Below, in pieces: positions 36,701 through 43,745 of a DNA stretch of 64,000 nt. The position numbers and the translations under genes are program-made. The stretch is from Burkholderia sp. 4M9327F10 (GTDB taxonomy: Bacteria; Pseudomonadota; Gammaproteobacteria; Burkholderiales; Burkholderiaceae): the NCBI RefSeq assembly GCF_005503145.1, contig NZ_SCNV01000016.1:62001-126000 (forward strand), given 5' to 3'. Positions within the stretch are counted from its first letter, which is position 1, and the number at the start of each line of letters is the position of its first letter. The notes under the pieces were generated by a model. The model was not told where the DNA came from. It did no database searches and saw only the letters and a list, made by a program, of their open reading frames with translations.

Positions 36701-39700
36701 GGTCTCGCGAACTTCAACAATCCGACCATTGCCGCTGCAGCGGCGGTCAACGTGCTCAACAACATCACGGTGCCCACAGGCGGGCTCTTCAGCCAGGATA
36801 CCGCGCCGAACGCGCCCTACCTGATCGAGACCAACCCGGCCTTCGCGAACCAGCAGCAGTGGCTATCGAGCAATTACTACTTCCAGCAGATGGGCATGAA
36901 CCCCGGTCAGATGCAGATGCGGCTGGGCGACGGGTTTTATGAGCAGCAGCTCGTGCAGAACCAGGTCCTGTCGATGACCGGGAAGTCGGTACTGACGAAC
37001 TATGCGAACACACAGGACGAGTTCAAGGCATTGATGACCTCGGGCGCCGAGCTCGCAAAGTCGCTCGATCTGGCGCCTGGTACGAGCCTCTCACCTGCGC
37101 AGGTGGCGCAGCTCACCAGCAACGTCGTCATCATGCAGACGCAGGTCGTCGACGGGCAGTCGGTGCTCGTGCCGGTGGTCTATCTGGCGAAGACGAGCCA
37201 GGAGAACATGGGTAACGGCCCGGTGATCGCCGCGACGAACATCGATCTGCAGAACGCGCAGTCGGTCACCAACAGCGGCACGATCAAGGCGGCGAACAGC
37301 TTCGCGATCAGCGGACAGAGCATCGACAGCTCGTTCGGCACGCTGCAGAGCGGCGGGCAGATGTCGCTGGTGACAACGGGCGACGTGAACCTCACGTCGG
37401 CGACTCTCAACGCCGGCAGCCTGGGGCTGCTGGCGGGCGGCAACCTGGTTCTGGACACAGCGGCAAAGACGCTCAACCAGGTCAGCGACAGCGGCGCGAC
37501 GCGCGTCACGACGACGCTTGGCCCGGTTGCAAGCATCAATGTGACGGGTGATGCGACGATCACGACCGGCGGGAACTTCGAGCAGGACGCGGCGGCGCTG
37601 AACGTCGGCGGCACGCTTGGGATGAATATTGGCGGTAACTGGAATCTCGGCGTGCAGCAGACCGGCGAGACCAAGGTGGTGGCTCGCGCGAACGGCATAT
37701 CCGATACGCACGTCGTGAGCGACACGGGCAGCAGCGTGCAGGTCGGGGGCGTGTCTTCGATCAAGGTAGGCGGCGACCTGACGGCGACCGGCGCGAACAT
37801 CGACCTGGGCGGCGGCGGTGTGGTTGTGGCCAAGGGCAATGTGACGCTGCAGGCGGCGACAGCGACATCGACGGTCGACAGCAACAGCTCCGGCAGCGAC
37901 CACCACGGCAGCTACTCCGCAACACTGCACACGTCCGACGACACGGTAACGGGTACGACGCTCAAGAGCGGCGACAGTCTTGCGGTCGTGTCGGGCAAGG
38001 ATATCAACATCACCGGCAGCACGGTTGATCTCACCAAAGGCACCGCAATGCTGATGGCGTCGGGGAACGTGAACGTCGGCGCAACGGCGGAGACACACGT
38101 TTCGAACAGCTACCAGACCGGCAGCCACAGCGGCGTCGCGAGCCACACGAGCTCGGTCGATCAGGTCGACCAGAGCGCGACGTATGCGGACGGCAGCACG
38201 ATTTCGGCCGATAGCGTGTCGGTCATAAGCGGCAAGGACATCAATGTGACCGGCAGCAGCATCGTCGGCACGAACCTAGTCTCGCTCGCTGCGCAGGGGA
38301 ACGTGAACATCACGGCTGCCACCGACACGTCGCAGGACACCGAATTTCACCAGGTGAAGCACTCCGGACTGTCGGGCTCTGGTGGCCTCGGCGTCACAAT
38401 CGGATCAAGCGAGCAAAGTGACCACTACAACGATAGCTCGGTGACGCAGAGCCAGTCGCGCAGCACGGTCGGCAGCTTGGCGGGCAATGTGTCGATTTCC
38501 GCTGGGAAGGACGTCCATATCGGCGGCAGCGACGTCGTCGCCGTGAAGGCAGCGGACGACGTGGCGGGTAAGACGGGCAACATCAGCATCACTGGTCAGA
38601 ACGTCACGATCGATCCATCGCAGGACAGTGCGCAGTCGCATGACCAGCAGGAGGCCCATTCGAGCGGCCTGACGGTCGCCGTGACCGGGACGCCGCTTGA
38701 CACGGTTCGGAACCTGAAAGCAGATGCCTCGTCCGGCAACGCATACCAGCGCACGCAAAGCGTCCTGACCGAAATCGGCGCGAGCGCGGCCGACACGCCC
38801 TCCGTGTCGGTGTCATACGGGCACAGCAGCAGTTCGAGCACGACTGACATGTCGAGCCTGACGAATGCGGGCAGCACGATCCGGGCTGGCGGTAACGTGT
38901 CCATAACCGCCACCGGCGGCGCCGTGAAGGACGCCAACGGCCAGCCGATTGACGGCGATCTCTCCGTAATTGGCTCGACGATCAACTCCGGCGGCACCGT
39001 TTCGCTGTCGGCGAATCGCAACGTGACGCTGCAGGCGTCGACCGATCAGCTTCAGCAAAGCACGCAATCTAACAGCTCCAGTAGCGGCATCTCGCTTGCG
39101 ACGCCGAGCCTGGGCGATGTGGTGCGCTGGGTCGGCGGAACCGCGAACAGCGGCGGCACGAGTCCTTCACCGTACAACGCGAGCCGCAGCAGTTCTGACG
39201 GCACGCAGGCGCAGAGCACGCAGACCGCGACGGTGGTGACCGGCAACAGCGTGATCGTGAAGAGCAAGACCGGCGATATCAACGTGATCGGGTCGGGCAT
39301 CAGCGGGACAGAGGGCGTCGATCTGATCGCCTCGCAGGGTGCGATCAACGTGCTGGCCGGTACGGAGACGAATACGAGCCACCAGGAGTCCAGCAGTCAT
39401 CAGGTGGGGGACCTGGGCAGTAATGGCACGGGAACCGGCTTTAGCGTGGGCGTGGCGAACAGCCACTCTGTGCAGGATACGGCCGGGCAGACGCAGAGCA
39501 CGATCCGCAGCCAGGTTGTGAGCAAGAGTGGTGACGTGACGCTGAGCGCGAACCAGGACGTCACCGTGCAGGGTTCGGACCTGTCGGCGGGCAAGGATCT
39601 CATGCTGATCGGCAAAGACCTGAATTTCGATCCAGGCAACGATGCGACGCAAAGCAGCTCGAGCCAGAGCTCAAGCCAGTTCGGTGTGACGCTCGCGCTG

Positions 39701-42496
39701 GGCGGCACGGTGGGCAACGCGGTGGCGACGGTCAATCAGGCGATGACCGCGCAATCGAGCGCGGCGAACAATCCGCGACTCGCCGCACTCGAGAAGGCTG
39801 AGGCAGGACTGGCAGTCTATGGCGCGTACCAGGCAGCGACGGCCAACGCGGCAACTTCGCCGGCGCTGATCAAGGCGACCGTCAGTGTTGGTGGCGGCAG
39901 CAGTCACAGCGAATCGCAAAGCAGTGCCACGACGACTGATGGCAGTACGCTTACCGCCGGCGGAACGGCGACGCTGATTGCTACCGGTAGCGGTGCGAAA
40001 GACGCGAATGGTAACGCCACCGATGGGGATATCAATTCCGTCGGCACGCAGATCACGGCGCAGAACGTGACGCTGAATGCGGCGCGCGATATCAATCTGC
40101 AGAGTGCGCAGAACACGACGCAGAACACGAGCAGCAACAGCAGCAGCAGTGCGAGCATCGGTGTCGGCGCGAGTCTCGGCGGCACGCAGAACGGCTTCAC
40201 GATTGACCTGGCCGCAAGCGGTACGAAGGGCGACGCGAACGGCCATAGCGTGACGAACGAGAATACGCAGATCACCGCGTCAAACACGCTGTCGATCACG
40301 AGTGGCCGGGATACGAATCTGGTGGGTGCTGACGTGTCGGGTAATACGGTTGATGCGAACGTGGGCCGTAATCTCACGATCACCAGCCCGCAGGACACGA
40401 ACACCTACAACAGCCAGCAGTCGAGTGCGGGATTCCAGGCGAGTATCTGTGTGCCGCCGATCTGCTACGGGCAGACGGTGAGCGGTAGCGTGAGCGCGAG
40501 CGACCAGAAGATCAAGGACAACTTCCAGTCGGTGAACCAGCAGAGCGGGATTTATGCGGGCACGGGCGGTTATGACGTCAATGTGGGGAACCATACGCAG
40601 TTGAACGGCGGTGTTATCGCGAGCACGGCGTCGGCTGATAAGAACTCGCTTTCGACGCAGACGTTTGGTTTTACGAATCTGCAGAACACGGCTGACTACT
40701 CGGGTTCGATAGTCGGAGTGGCGCTATCGGGCAGCAGCGCGTTAACAAGTGGACAGAGCAGTCTGGCGGGCGGGCCGCCGCTGTCGCAGACGGGCAATAG
40801 CGCGAGTGGCACGACGTACGCCGCGGTGAGTCCGGGCACCATCACCGTCCGGGGAGATGCGGGAACCGGTCGGGACAGTACTGCGGGCTTAAGCCGTGAC
40901 ACCACGAATGCAAACGGTTCGGTGCAGAACACGTTCAATGCGCAGAACGTCTCGAACAATATGGCAATCCAGCAGGCGTTCGGGCAACTCGCGACGTTCG
41001 CGGTGGGGCAGGCTGCTGACAAACTTGAGGCAAATAATCCGCTGTTTGAGGAAGGCGGGGCTGGACGTGATGCGTTGCACGCAGCGGTGGCTGCGATCAG
41101 CGCAGCAATAACGGGTGGCAACATTGCCGGTGCAGTAGGAGGTTCAATTGCCGGTGATGAATTGCAGGCGCTGGCCAAGCCAATCATCGATCAGGCGGTG
41201 AGCCAGTTGCCGCCGGGCGCGCAGGAGGCGGCCCGCAACGTGCTGAACGATATTGTGGCGACCGCGGGTGGGTCGCTGGGCGGAGCACTTGCTGGCGGCG
41301 GTTCGCAAGGCGCGATCAATGGGGCAGGGTCGGCTGCGAACAATGAGATGTACAACCGGCAGCTCGACAAGAGCGAAAAGAATCTTATTGCCAACAAGGC
41401 GAACGGAGACCTGGTAGAAGAGCGGAAGCTGACGCAGGCGGCATGTTACGTCGTGCAGTGCTGGGCGCAATACTCGCCGAATGATCCACAGTGGCTGGCA
41501 AACTATGTGAGCCCTCAGGATGCGCAGGATCTTGGGTCAGAGTTGAGATGGGTTTACAGCCAACAGGTTCCGGGCGGGTCGTTTGATTACACGTTACCGC
41601 AGCAGGCTGTCGACTTTGGGGCAAGCCAGATTGACAAGTTTGTGCGCGGAGTGCAACAGGCTGGGCGGGACGCGTTGAACCTGCCGCACGACATTGCGAA
41701 CACGCGTGTCGCGCCGCCGGGCAATGTGCAGCAGGGGGATGCGAATCCGCAAATCGACATAACGGGTGGTGGTAACGACGGGACGCCACCGACCGGGACG
41801 GCGGTGGTGACGCCGAGCGTGGTGCCTTGTGGACCGGGTCTGTTGTGCCCGACGGTGAGTGTCTCGCCGGTGGTGACGCCCGGGGCACCGATTCTAGCTA
41901 GTGGGGGAGACGGTGGCGATGACTCTGGTAATCAGGCATCGAACGGGAAGCCATCGTCGGCTAGCCCATCCGGCACAAACAGTGCTACAACGCCTCGTGT
42001 CTCGAACGGCGTGATGCTTAATCCTGCTTTGCCTGATCCTTTGGCGGGTCTGGGCTATGAGCCGACAATTTTGAACTCAACCAATCCCAATATTGCCAAC
42101 TCTCAGCTCAACGGATATGTTGAGGAACTGAAACTGGCTAATCAGGTCGCGGAGTTACCTGGGCAGACTGTGGTGGCGTACGGAGACGCGGTGGGTACGC
42201 ATGGGGCCGACGTGGTATCGGTAGACACAAGTGGTAATGTTTCACTTTGGGACAACAAATTCCGCAGCAGCAGTCAGTCGATACAGTCATCGACAACGTT
42301 TACGCCAGGCTCGGACGCAATGAATAATGCAATTAATAAGGCGGTAAAGGAAATAGAGAGTTCGAATTTACCGCAATCCACCATTAATAATGCGCTTCAG
42401 AATCTACAGGATGGGAATTTCACTGCTAATACAGTCGGATCCGGCAGTGTGAAAAACTCGATGCCAGTGAGATTCTGTGGCGGAAAGCCTTGCTAA
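30785..42496 (+). CDS. cdiA: Contact-dependent inhibition exoprotein CdiA (TpsA, filamentous haemagglutinin family)
   Basis: 3,903 residues, uninterrupted. Residues 1-24 ('MNKNIYRVIFNAARG') are an ESPR extended signal, and the hydrophobic run ends near VDA-75. The TPS domain (about 80-330) recognised by CdiB has 'NNPYTQYNVGSQGLILNN' and 'NPAGIYCNGCGFINTSRG' (N183-P184; C189, C192). Long beta-helical haemagglutinin repeats follow to about residue 1690, then an aromatic-rich non-repetitive stretch (about 1700-2110), then a second repeat field (about 2130-3290) rich in Ser/Thr. The boundary N3520-E-M-Y-N3524 resembles the Burkholderia Nx(E/Q)LYN motif. The last 379 residues are the variable toxin part, ending with E3780/E3781, D3809 and D3823-N-K3825, a PD-(D/E)XK-like pattern. 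cdiB precedes with a 4-base overlap; a presumed immunity gene follows. Confidence 0.93.
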   Translation: MNKNIYRVIFNAARGLWTAVQETAAGSGKGRSAGTTRRAPLMRAGADFVDMLSMRHVAFAALCALGMQPVLVDAQVVAAPGSGSRPIVGVTANGLPIVQIATPNGAGVSNNPYTQYNVGSQGLILNNSPGNVQTQMAGYVGGNPNLGAGSARVIVNQVVGGNASQLLGYTEVAGQRAEVVIANPAGIYCNGCGFINTSRGILTTGTPVFGGTGSLDAFHVTGGQIQVGSAGLNGSNVDEVDLIARSVAVNGKIWAGQSLNVVAGNNDVRHSDLSAQSLGPDGNSPAVAIDVAQLGGMYAGKITLVGTETGVGVNSAGTIAAQSGDVQLSSQGKVTLSGKTSASGNVAISAASDVSNSGSVYATQSTTLNSQGQVSNSGTIAALGSTAVTGASINSTGSLGAGIDANGNVAGTGSLSATGTGAVIATGQEMAGGNLTLSGSSLNMGGAQTLTKGSASLTATGAGGDTGNIVHTGGSLQAGGSLTVNAAGTVTNDQGQLGATQLSVTAGGISNRSGTLSQTGAGDTTLTVSGAFDNTGGTVTTNAQNTTVRAGSVTNASGTISHAGTGTLNVQSGALNNTQGNIATNGVATIAATGIENGSGSITSAQALNVASNGDIDNTAGRFEAAGAVNVSGANVQNTAGRIVSDNSNGLTLTASGQITNAAGTTAQGASGGVIGGNGNTTVNAASLTNSGTVTAAQNLGVTTSGALDDSGGSMSGATLEANAASLTNANGTISANTVSLTAPQLDNSGGKITANQINVSATNLTNHNGVLTQLGLGAMDVNVSGTLDNSSGGVLQTNSTNLTLAPSTLNNNGGTITHAGTGTLTINSGSGTGALTNVGGKIVTNGMANVSAGSVDDTGGAITGQTGLNATVAGALNNTNGQLESNGNLGVTSGSTVTNTNGTIAAAGNGTVQAASLTNGGSITAGQNLNTTATGTLDNSGGTLSAQTVTAGAASLKNANGTISANTVSLTAPQFDNSGGKITTNQLGVTATNLTNEGGSITQLGTGAMGLGVSGTLDNSSGGVIQTKSTDLTLASASVNNNGGTITHAGTGTLTINSDSGTGALTNVGGKIVTNGMANVSAGSVDDTGGAITGQTGLNATVAGALNNTSGQLESNGNVSVASGSAITNTNGTIAASGNNTVQAASLTNGGSITAGQNLNTTVSGTLDNSSGTLSGQTITANAASFKNTSGVVSGNTVSMAIAQLDNSNGRITTNQFGVTATNLTNEGGTITQLGTGVMGLGVSGTLDNSNGGVLQTNSTDLTFASASVNNDGGTITHAGTGTLTIDPANGTGSLANVGGKIVTNGQASVSLGSLDNTGGKLASQGVMSVNVQGTLNNTNGRLSSGTGLSASSGGELINAAGVIGAGGAVTGSTLSLIASSIDNTGGAITNLGNGATTLNGGNQITNSNAGGASGMGSISGNGNVTLNAASVSNTQGGQLSGANLQINAGNLDNTGGKIGNAANTTGDVGISTGMLTATNGLINASRNLSITANTLTGGGTYSAVNNLSLNLQGNFTTSPNYSFSAGGNLTFTLPGTFSNSGALSAVSGLSINAGDIQNSGMLEAGGLLATHSNTLTNTGTIVGGSVSLNATQTLSNLGTSALIGATDSSGTLELLALDIENRDDTTASDTQATTAIYGLGKVVLAGGKDANGNYTNANLVHNQSALIQSSGDMQIDANQVTNTRRVMTTGGFTSSVDQALLDSLGISTSGCIALHMEACNPGHPYVGWVDLSNDDLRKQLASFPGGVYTVPPNGGQWNSGYQYTTYTGTAVANTIASISPESQILVGGNLNASSVGTFQNYWSQVAATGNITSPATIDQNSWQGQTAPQVQVTYSGQYHYTNYDHSIGDWMLPFGNAPFVGSNPGGYTQAAPADIHTYALPGYESSFTAGGTLSGTGVTINNTAGNSGVTPLGLLPGQTVSGTGAGSVSGTIGPRGVAVIGAGLVSGSVGTGGATHLSAVAVQGGRLVNSGLANFNNPTIAAAAAVNVLNNITVPTGGLFSQDTAPNAPYLIETNPAFANQQQWLSSNYYFQQMGMNPGQMQMRLGDGFYEQQLVQNQVLSMTGKSVLTNYANTQDEFKALMTSGAELAKSLDLAPGTSLSPAQVAQLTSNVVIMQTQVVDGQSVLVPVVYLAKTSQENMGNGPVIAATNIDLQNAQSVTNSGTIKAANSFAISGQSIDSSFGTLQSGGQMSLVTTGDVNLTSATLNAGSLGLLAGGNLVLDTAAKTLNQVSDSGATRVTTTLGPVASINVTGDATITTGGNFEQDAAALNVGGTLGMNIGGNWNLGVQQTGETKVVARANGISDTHVVSDTGSSVQVGGVSSIKVGGDLTATGANIDLGGGGVVVAKGNVTLQAATATSTVDSNSSGSDHHGSYSATLHTSDDTVTGTTLKSGDSLAVVSGKDINITGSTVDLTKGTAMLMASGNVNVGATAETHVSNSYQTGSHSGVASHTSSVDQVDQSATYADGSTISADSVSVISGKDINVTGSSIVGTNLVSLAAQGNVNITAATDTSQDTEFHQVKHSGLSGSGGLGVTIGSSEQSDHYNDSSVTQSQSRSTVGSLAGNVSISAGKDVHIGGSDVVAVKAADDVAGKTGNISITGQNVTIDPSQDSAQSHDQQEAHSSGLTVAVTGTPLDTVRNLKADASSGNAYQRTQSVLTEIGASAADTPSVSVSYGHSSSSSTTDMSSLTNAGSTIRAGGNVSITATGGAVKDANGQPIDGDLSVIGSTINSGGTVSLSANRNVTLQASTDQLQQSTQSNSSSSGISLATPSLGDVVRWVGGTANSGGTSPSPYNASRSSSDGTQAQSTQTATVVTGNSVIVKSKTGDINVIGSGISGTEGVDLIASQGAINVLAGTETNTSHQESSSHQVGDLGSNGTGTGFSVGVANSHSVQDTAGQTQSTIRSQVVSKSGDVTLSANQDVTVQGSDLSAGKDLMLIGKDLNFDPGNDATQSSSSQSSSQFGVTLALGGTVGNAVATVNQAMTAQSSAANNPRLAALEKAEAGLAVYGAYQAATANAATSPALIKATVSVGGGSSHSESQSSATTTDGSTLTAGGTATLIATGSGAKDANGNATDGDINSVGTQITAQNVTLNAARDINLQSAQNTTQNTSSNSSSSASIGVGASLGGTQNGFTIDLAASGTKGDANGHSVTNENTQITASNTLSITSGRDTNLVGADVSGNTVDANVGRNLTITSPQDTNTYNSQQSSAGFQASICVPPICYGQTVSGSVSASDQKIKDNFQSVNQQSGIYAGTGGYDVNVGNHTQLNGGVIASTASADKNSLSTQTFGFTNLQNTADYSGSIVGVALSGSSALTSGQSSLAGGPPLSQTGNSASGTTYAAVSPGTITVRGDAGTGRDSTAGLSRDTTNANGSVQNTFNAQNVSNNMAIQQAFGQLATFAVGQAADKLEANNPLFEEGGAGRDALHAAVAAISAAITGGNIAGAVGGSIAGDELQALAKPIIDQAVSQLPPGAQEAARNVLNDIVATAGGSLGGALAGGGSQGAINGAGSAANNEMYNRQLDKSEKNLIANKANGDLVEERKLTQAACYVVQCWAQYSPNDPQWLANYVSPQDAQDLGSELRWVYSQQVPGGSFDYTLPQQAVDFGASQIDKFVRGVQQAGRDALNLPHDIANTRVAPPGNVQQGDANPQIDITGGGNDGTPPTGTAVVTPSVVPCGPGLLCPTVSVSPVVTPGAPILASGGDGGDDSGNQASNGKPSSASPSGTNSATTPRVSNGVMLNPALPDPLAGLGYEPTILNSTNPNIANSQLNGYVEELKLANQVAELPGQTVVAYGDAVGTHGADVVSVDTSGNVSLWDNKFRSSSQSIQSSTTFTPGSDAMNNAINKAVKEIESSNLPQSTINNALQNLQDGNFTANTVGSGSVKNSMPVRFCGGKPC
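32969..35038 (+). repeat. Three 690-bp (230-residue) tandem repeats within cdiA
   Basis: Units begin at 32969, 33659 and 34349, each with the same phrase encoding N-x-S/N-G-x-(I/V)-S-(A/G)-N-T-V-S. Units 1 and 2 are nearly identical over about 220 bases (33213-33435 against 33903-34125, two differences). Unit 3 is diverged, more so toward its end, and a still older copy appears to precede 32969. Each encodes beta-helix haemagglutinin repeats. Confidence 0.88.
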
Positions 42497-42503
42497 GGAA
42501 GAG

Positions 42504-43289
42504 ATGAGATTCGATCCGGAAAAAACGAGGGAGACCAAGCTGCGTCGAGATAGTGCGTCGCTGAAATTTCTGTTGGATACCCAGCACGATGCGAGTCGAC
42601 CCATGGGAAATGTGGCTCAAAACCAAATAGGAGAAGTTATCAACGCTTGTTTAGTCGGCCTTCATAAGGAAGTTTTTCCCGTTGTGCATCGATCGAATGA
42701 GTGGCTGGATCGGGCCATCGAAGAAGATGAAGAATTCGGTGTTGATAAAAATCTCCATCGCAGAACTCTGCATTGGGCCAGAGGCATTGGCGAATGGCTT
42801 GAGACCGGCTGGAACGCGGAAGGATCCTGGGACAACGCTCGTGTATTTGAAGAGGCGGCTTGGCGCTATGAAAAGCGGCCTTGGCCAGCAAACGAAATCG
42901 TCAAGTCAGGTTTGGGCGATTACATGGCGTTCGCTTATCTCGGTGGGGAGTGCAACGGTGGCTTCGACGCAGGAATTGACACTTACGAGCGCTGGGTCGG
43001 CCCGAGAAAACTATCGTTAAATGAGATTTTGACACCCTATGAATTTGGCTATTTACTATGCCTGCACCGTGAACAGCAACTGTTCGACGAAGCGGCGTTA
43101 TTTGCTGCAGGACGAAGAATGCTGCAGGCAAACTTGGAAGAAACGTGGTTGGGAGCGGGGCAGTACATAAGAGCGGCTACTTGGTTGAAGATTGTCTACT
43201 GCGATCATGATTCGAGCTTGACGCCCCTCGAGATACTACTGCGTGCTTACGACAATATGCCAAAAGTGCCTCGCCCCAAATTCTTGTGA
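42504..43289 (+). CDS. Presumed CdiI immunity protein (family not recognised)
   Basis: A 261-residue protein right after cdiA, in the place of cdiI. I chose the ATG at 42504, which sits behind AAGGAAGAG and 7 bases past the cdiA stop; an in-frame GTG at 42477 would overlap cdiA. The sequence is mostly helical and acidic, without signal peptide or membrane segment, as expected for a cytoplasmic antitoxin. Visible stretches are 'LHWARGIGEWLETGWNAEG', 'KSGLGDYMAFAYLGGE' and 'LTPYEFGYLLCLHREQQLF'. DUF1910/1911 (PoNi)-type immunity proteins of PD-(D/E)XK toxins are one possibility, not shown. Base composition is A+T-richer than the neighbours, suggesting exchange together with the toxin tail. Confidence 0.75.
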   Translation: MRFDPEKTRETKLRRDSASLKFLLDTQHDASRPMGNVAQNQIGEVINACLVGLHKEVFPVVHRSNEWLDRAIEEDEEFGVDKNLHRRTLHWARGIGEWLETGWNAEGSWDNARVFEEAAWRYEKRPWPANEIVKSGLGDYMAFAYLGGECNGGFDAGIDTYERWVGPRKLSLNEILTPYEFGYLLCLHREQQLFDEAALFAAGRRMLQANLEETWLGAGQYIRAATWLKIVYCDHDSSLTPLEILLRAYDNMPKVPRPKFL

Positions 43290-43500
43290 TTAACAGCAAG
43301 CCACAAACGGTGGGGCTACCTCGGGCGGCTGTAAATCGCTAGCGAATGCACTAGGAGCCGTCCGCGAACATGCCGTCCTACGGTGGCGCCCATCCTTGAT
43401 GTCCCATATTGACCCGCACACGCGGCGTTGGCGGATCGGCGCATCAATCGAGTTGGATCGACACGAACCCAAAACACCCCGCCCACTTCCCCAAAAGCAA
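43290..43500. other. Spacer between cdiI and the tRNA-Thr terminator
   Basis: About 210 bases with no supported gene, terminator or recognisable repeat. No copy of the tRNA 3' end was seen here that would mark an attachment site. Confidence 0.4.
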
Positions 43501-43525
43501 AAAGCCCGGTCACCAGGACCGGGCT
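43501..43525 (-). terminator. Terminator of the tRNA-Thr gene
   Basis: AGCCCGGT (43503-43510) and ACCGGGCT (43518-43525) form an 8-bp stem with a 7-base loop. Read on the minus strand it is followed by TTTTTGCTTTT, placed 17 bases after the tRNA 3' end. Confidence 0.85.
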
Positions 43526-43541
43526 AAGTGCTTGAATCTAT

Positions 43542-43617
43542 TGGTGCCCCCTGTCTGATTCGAACAGACCACCTCATGATTACAAGTCAAGTGCTCTACC
43601 AAATGAGCTAAGGGGGC
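43542..43617 (-). tRNA. tRNA-Thr (anticodon TGT)
   Basis: On the minus strand the gene reads GCCCCCTTAGCTCATTTGG..., with 7-bp acceptor arms GCCCCCT/AGGGGGC, anticodon loop CTTGTAA (TGT, complement of 43582-43584), T-loop TTCGAAT and an encoded CCA end. 76 nt with CCA. No intron or mismatch in the stems that I can see apart from usual wobble positions. Confidence 0.96.
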
Positions 43618-43745
43618 TAAAGCAGCGCGCTATTATAAGCCAAGAAGAAGCGTAGTGCTACCTGCTTGGCCCCACCCCGGCGCCTCATCCGTTACCATGT
43701 ACATCTATTCGATATCCCTGTCATATCGAATCCCCACCTCGCTCA

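Noticed and set aside
43542..43617. tRNA-Thr as a phage-type attachment site for the CDI region
   Set aside because: No integrase gene and no second copy of the tRNA 3' end was found near 28400-28970 or 43290-43500, so tRNA-targeted integration is not supported.
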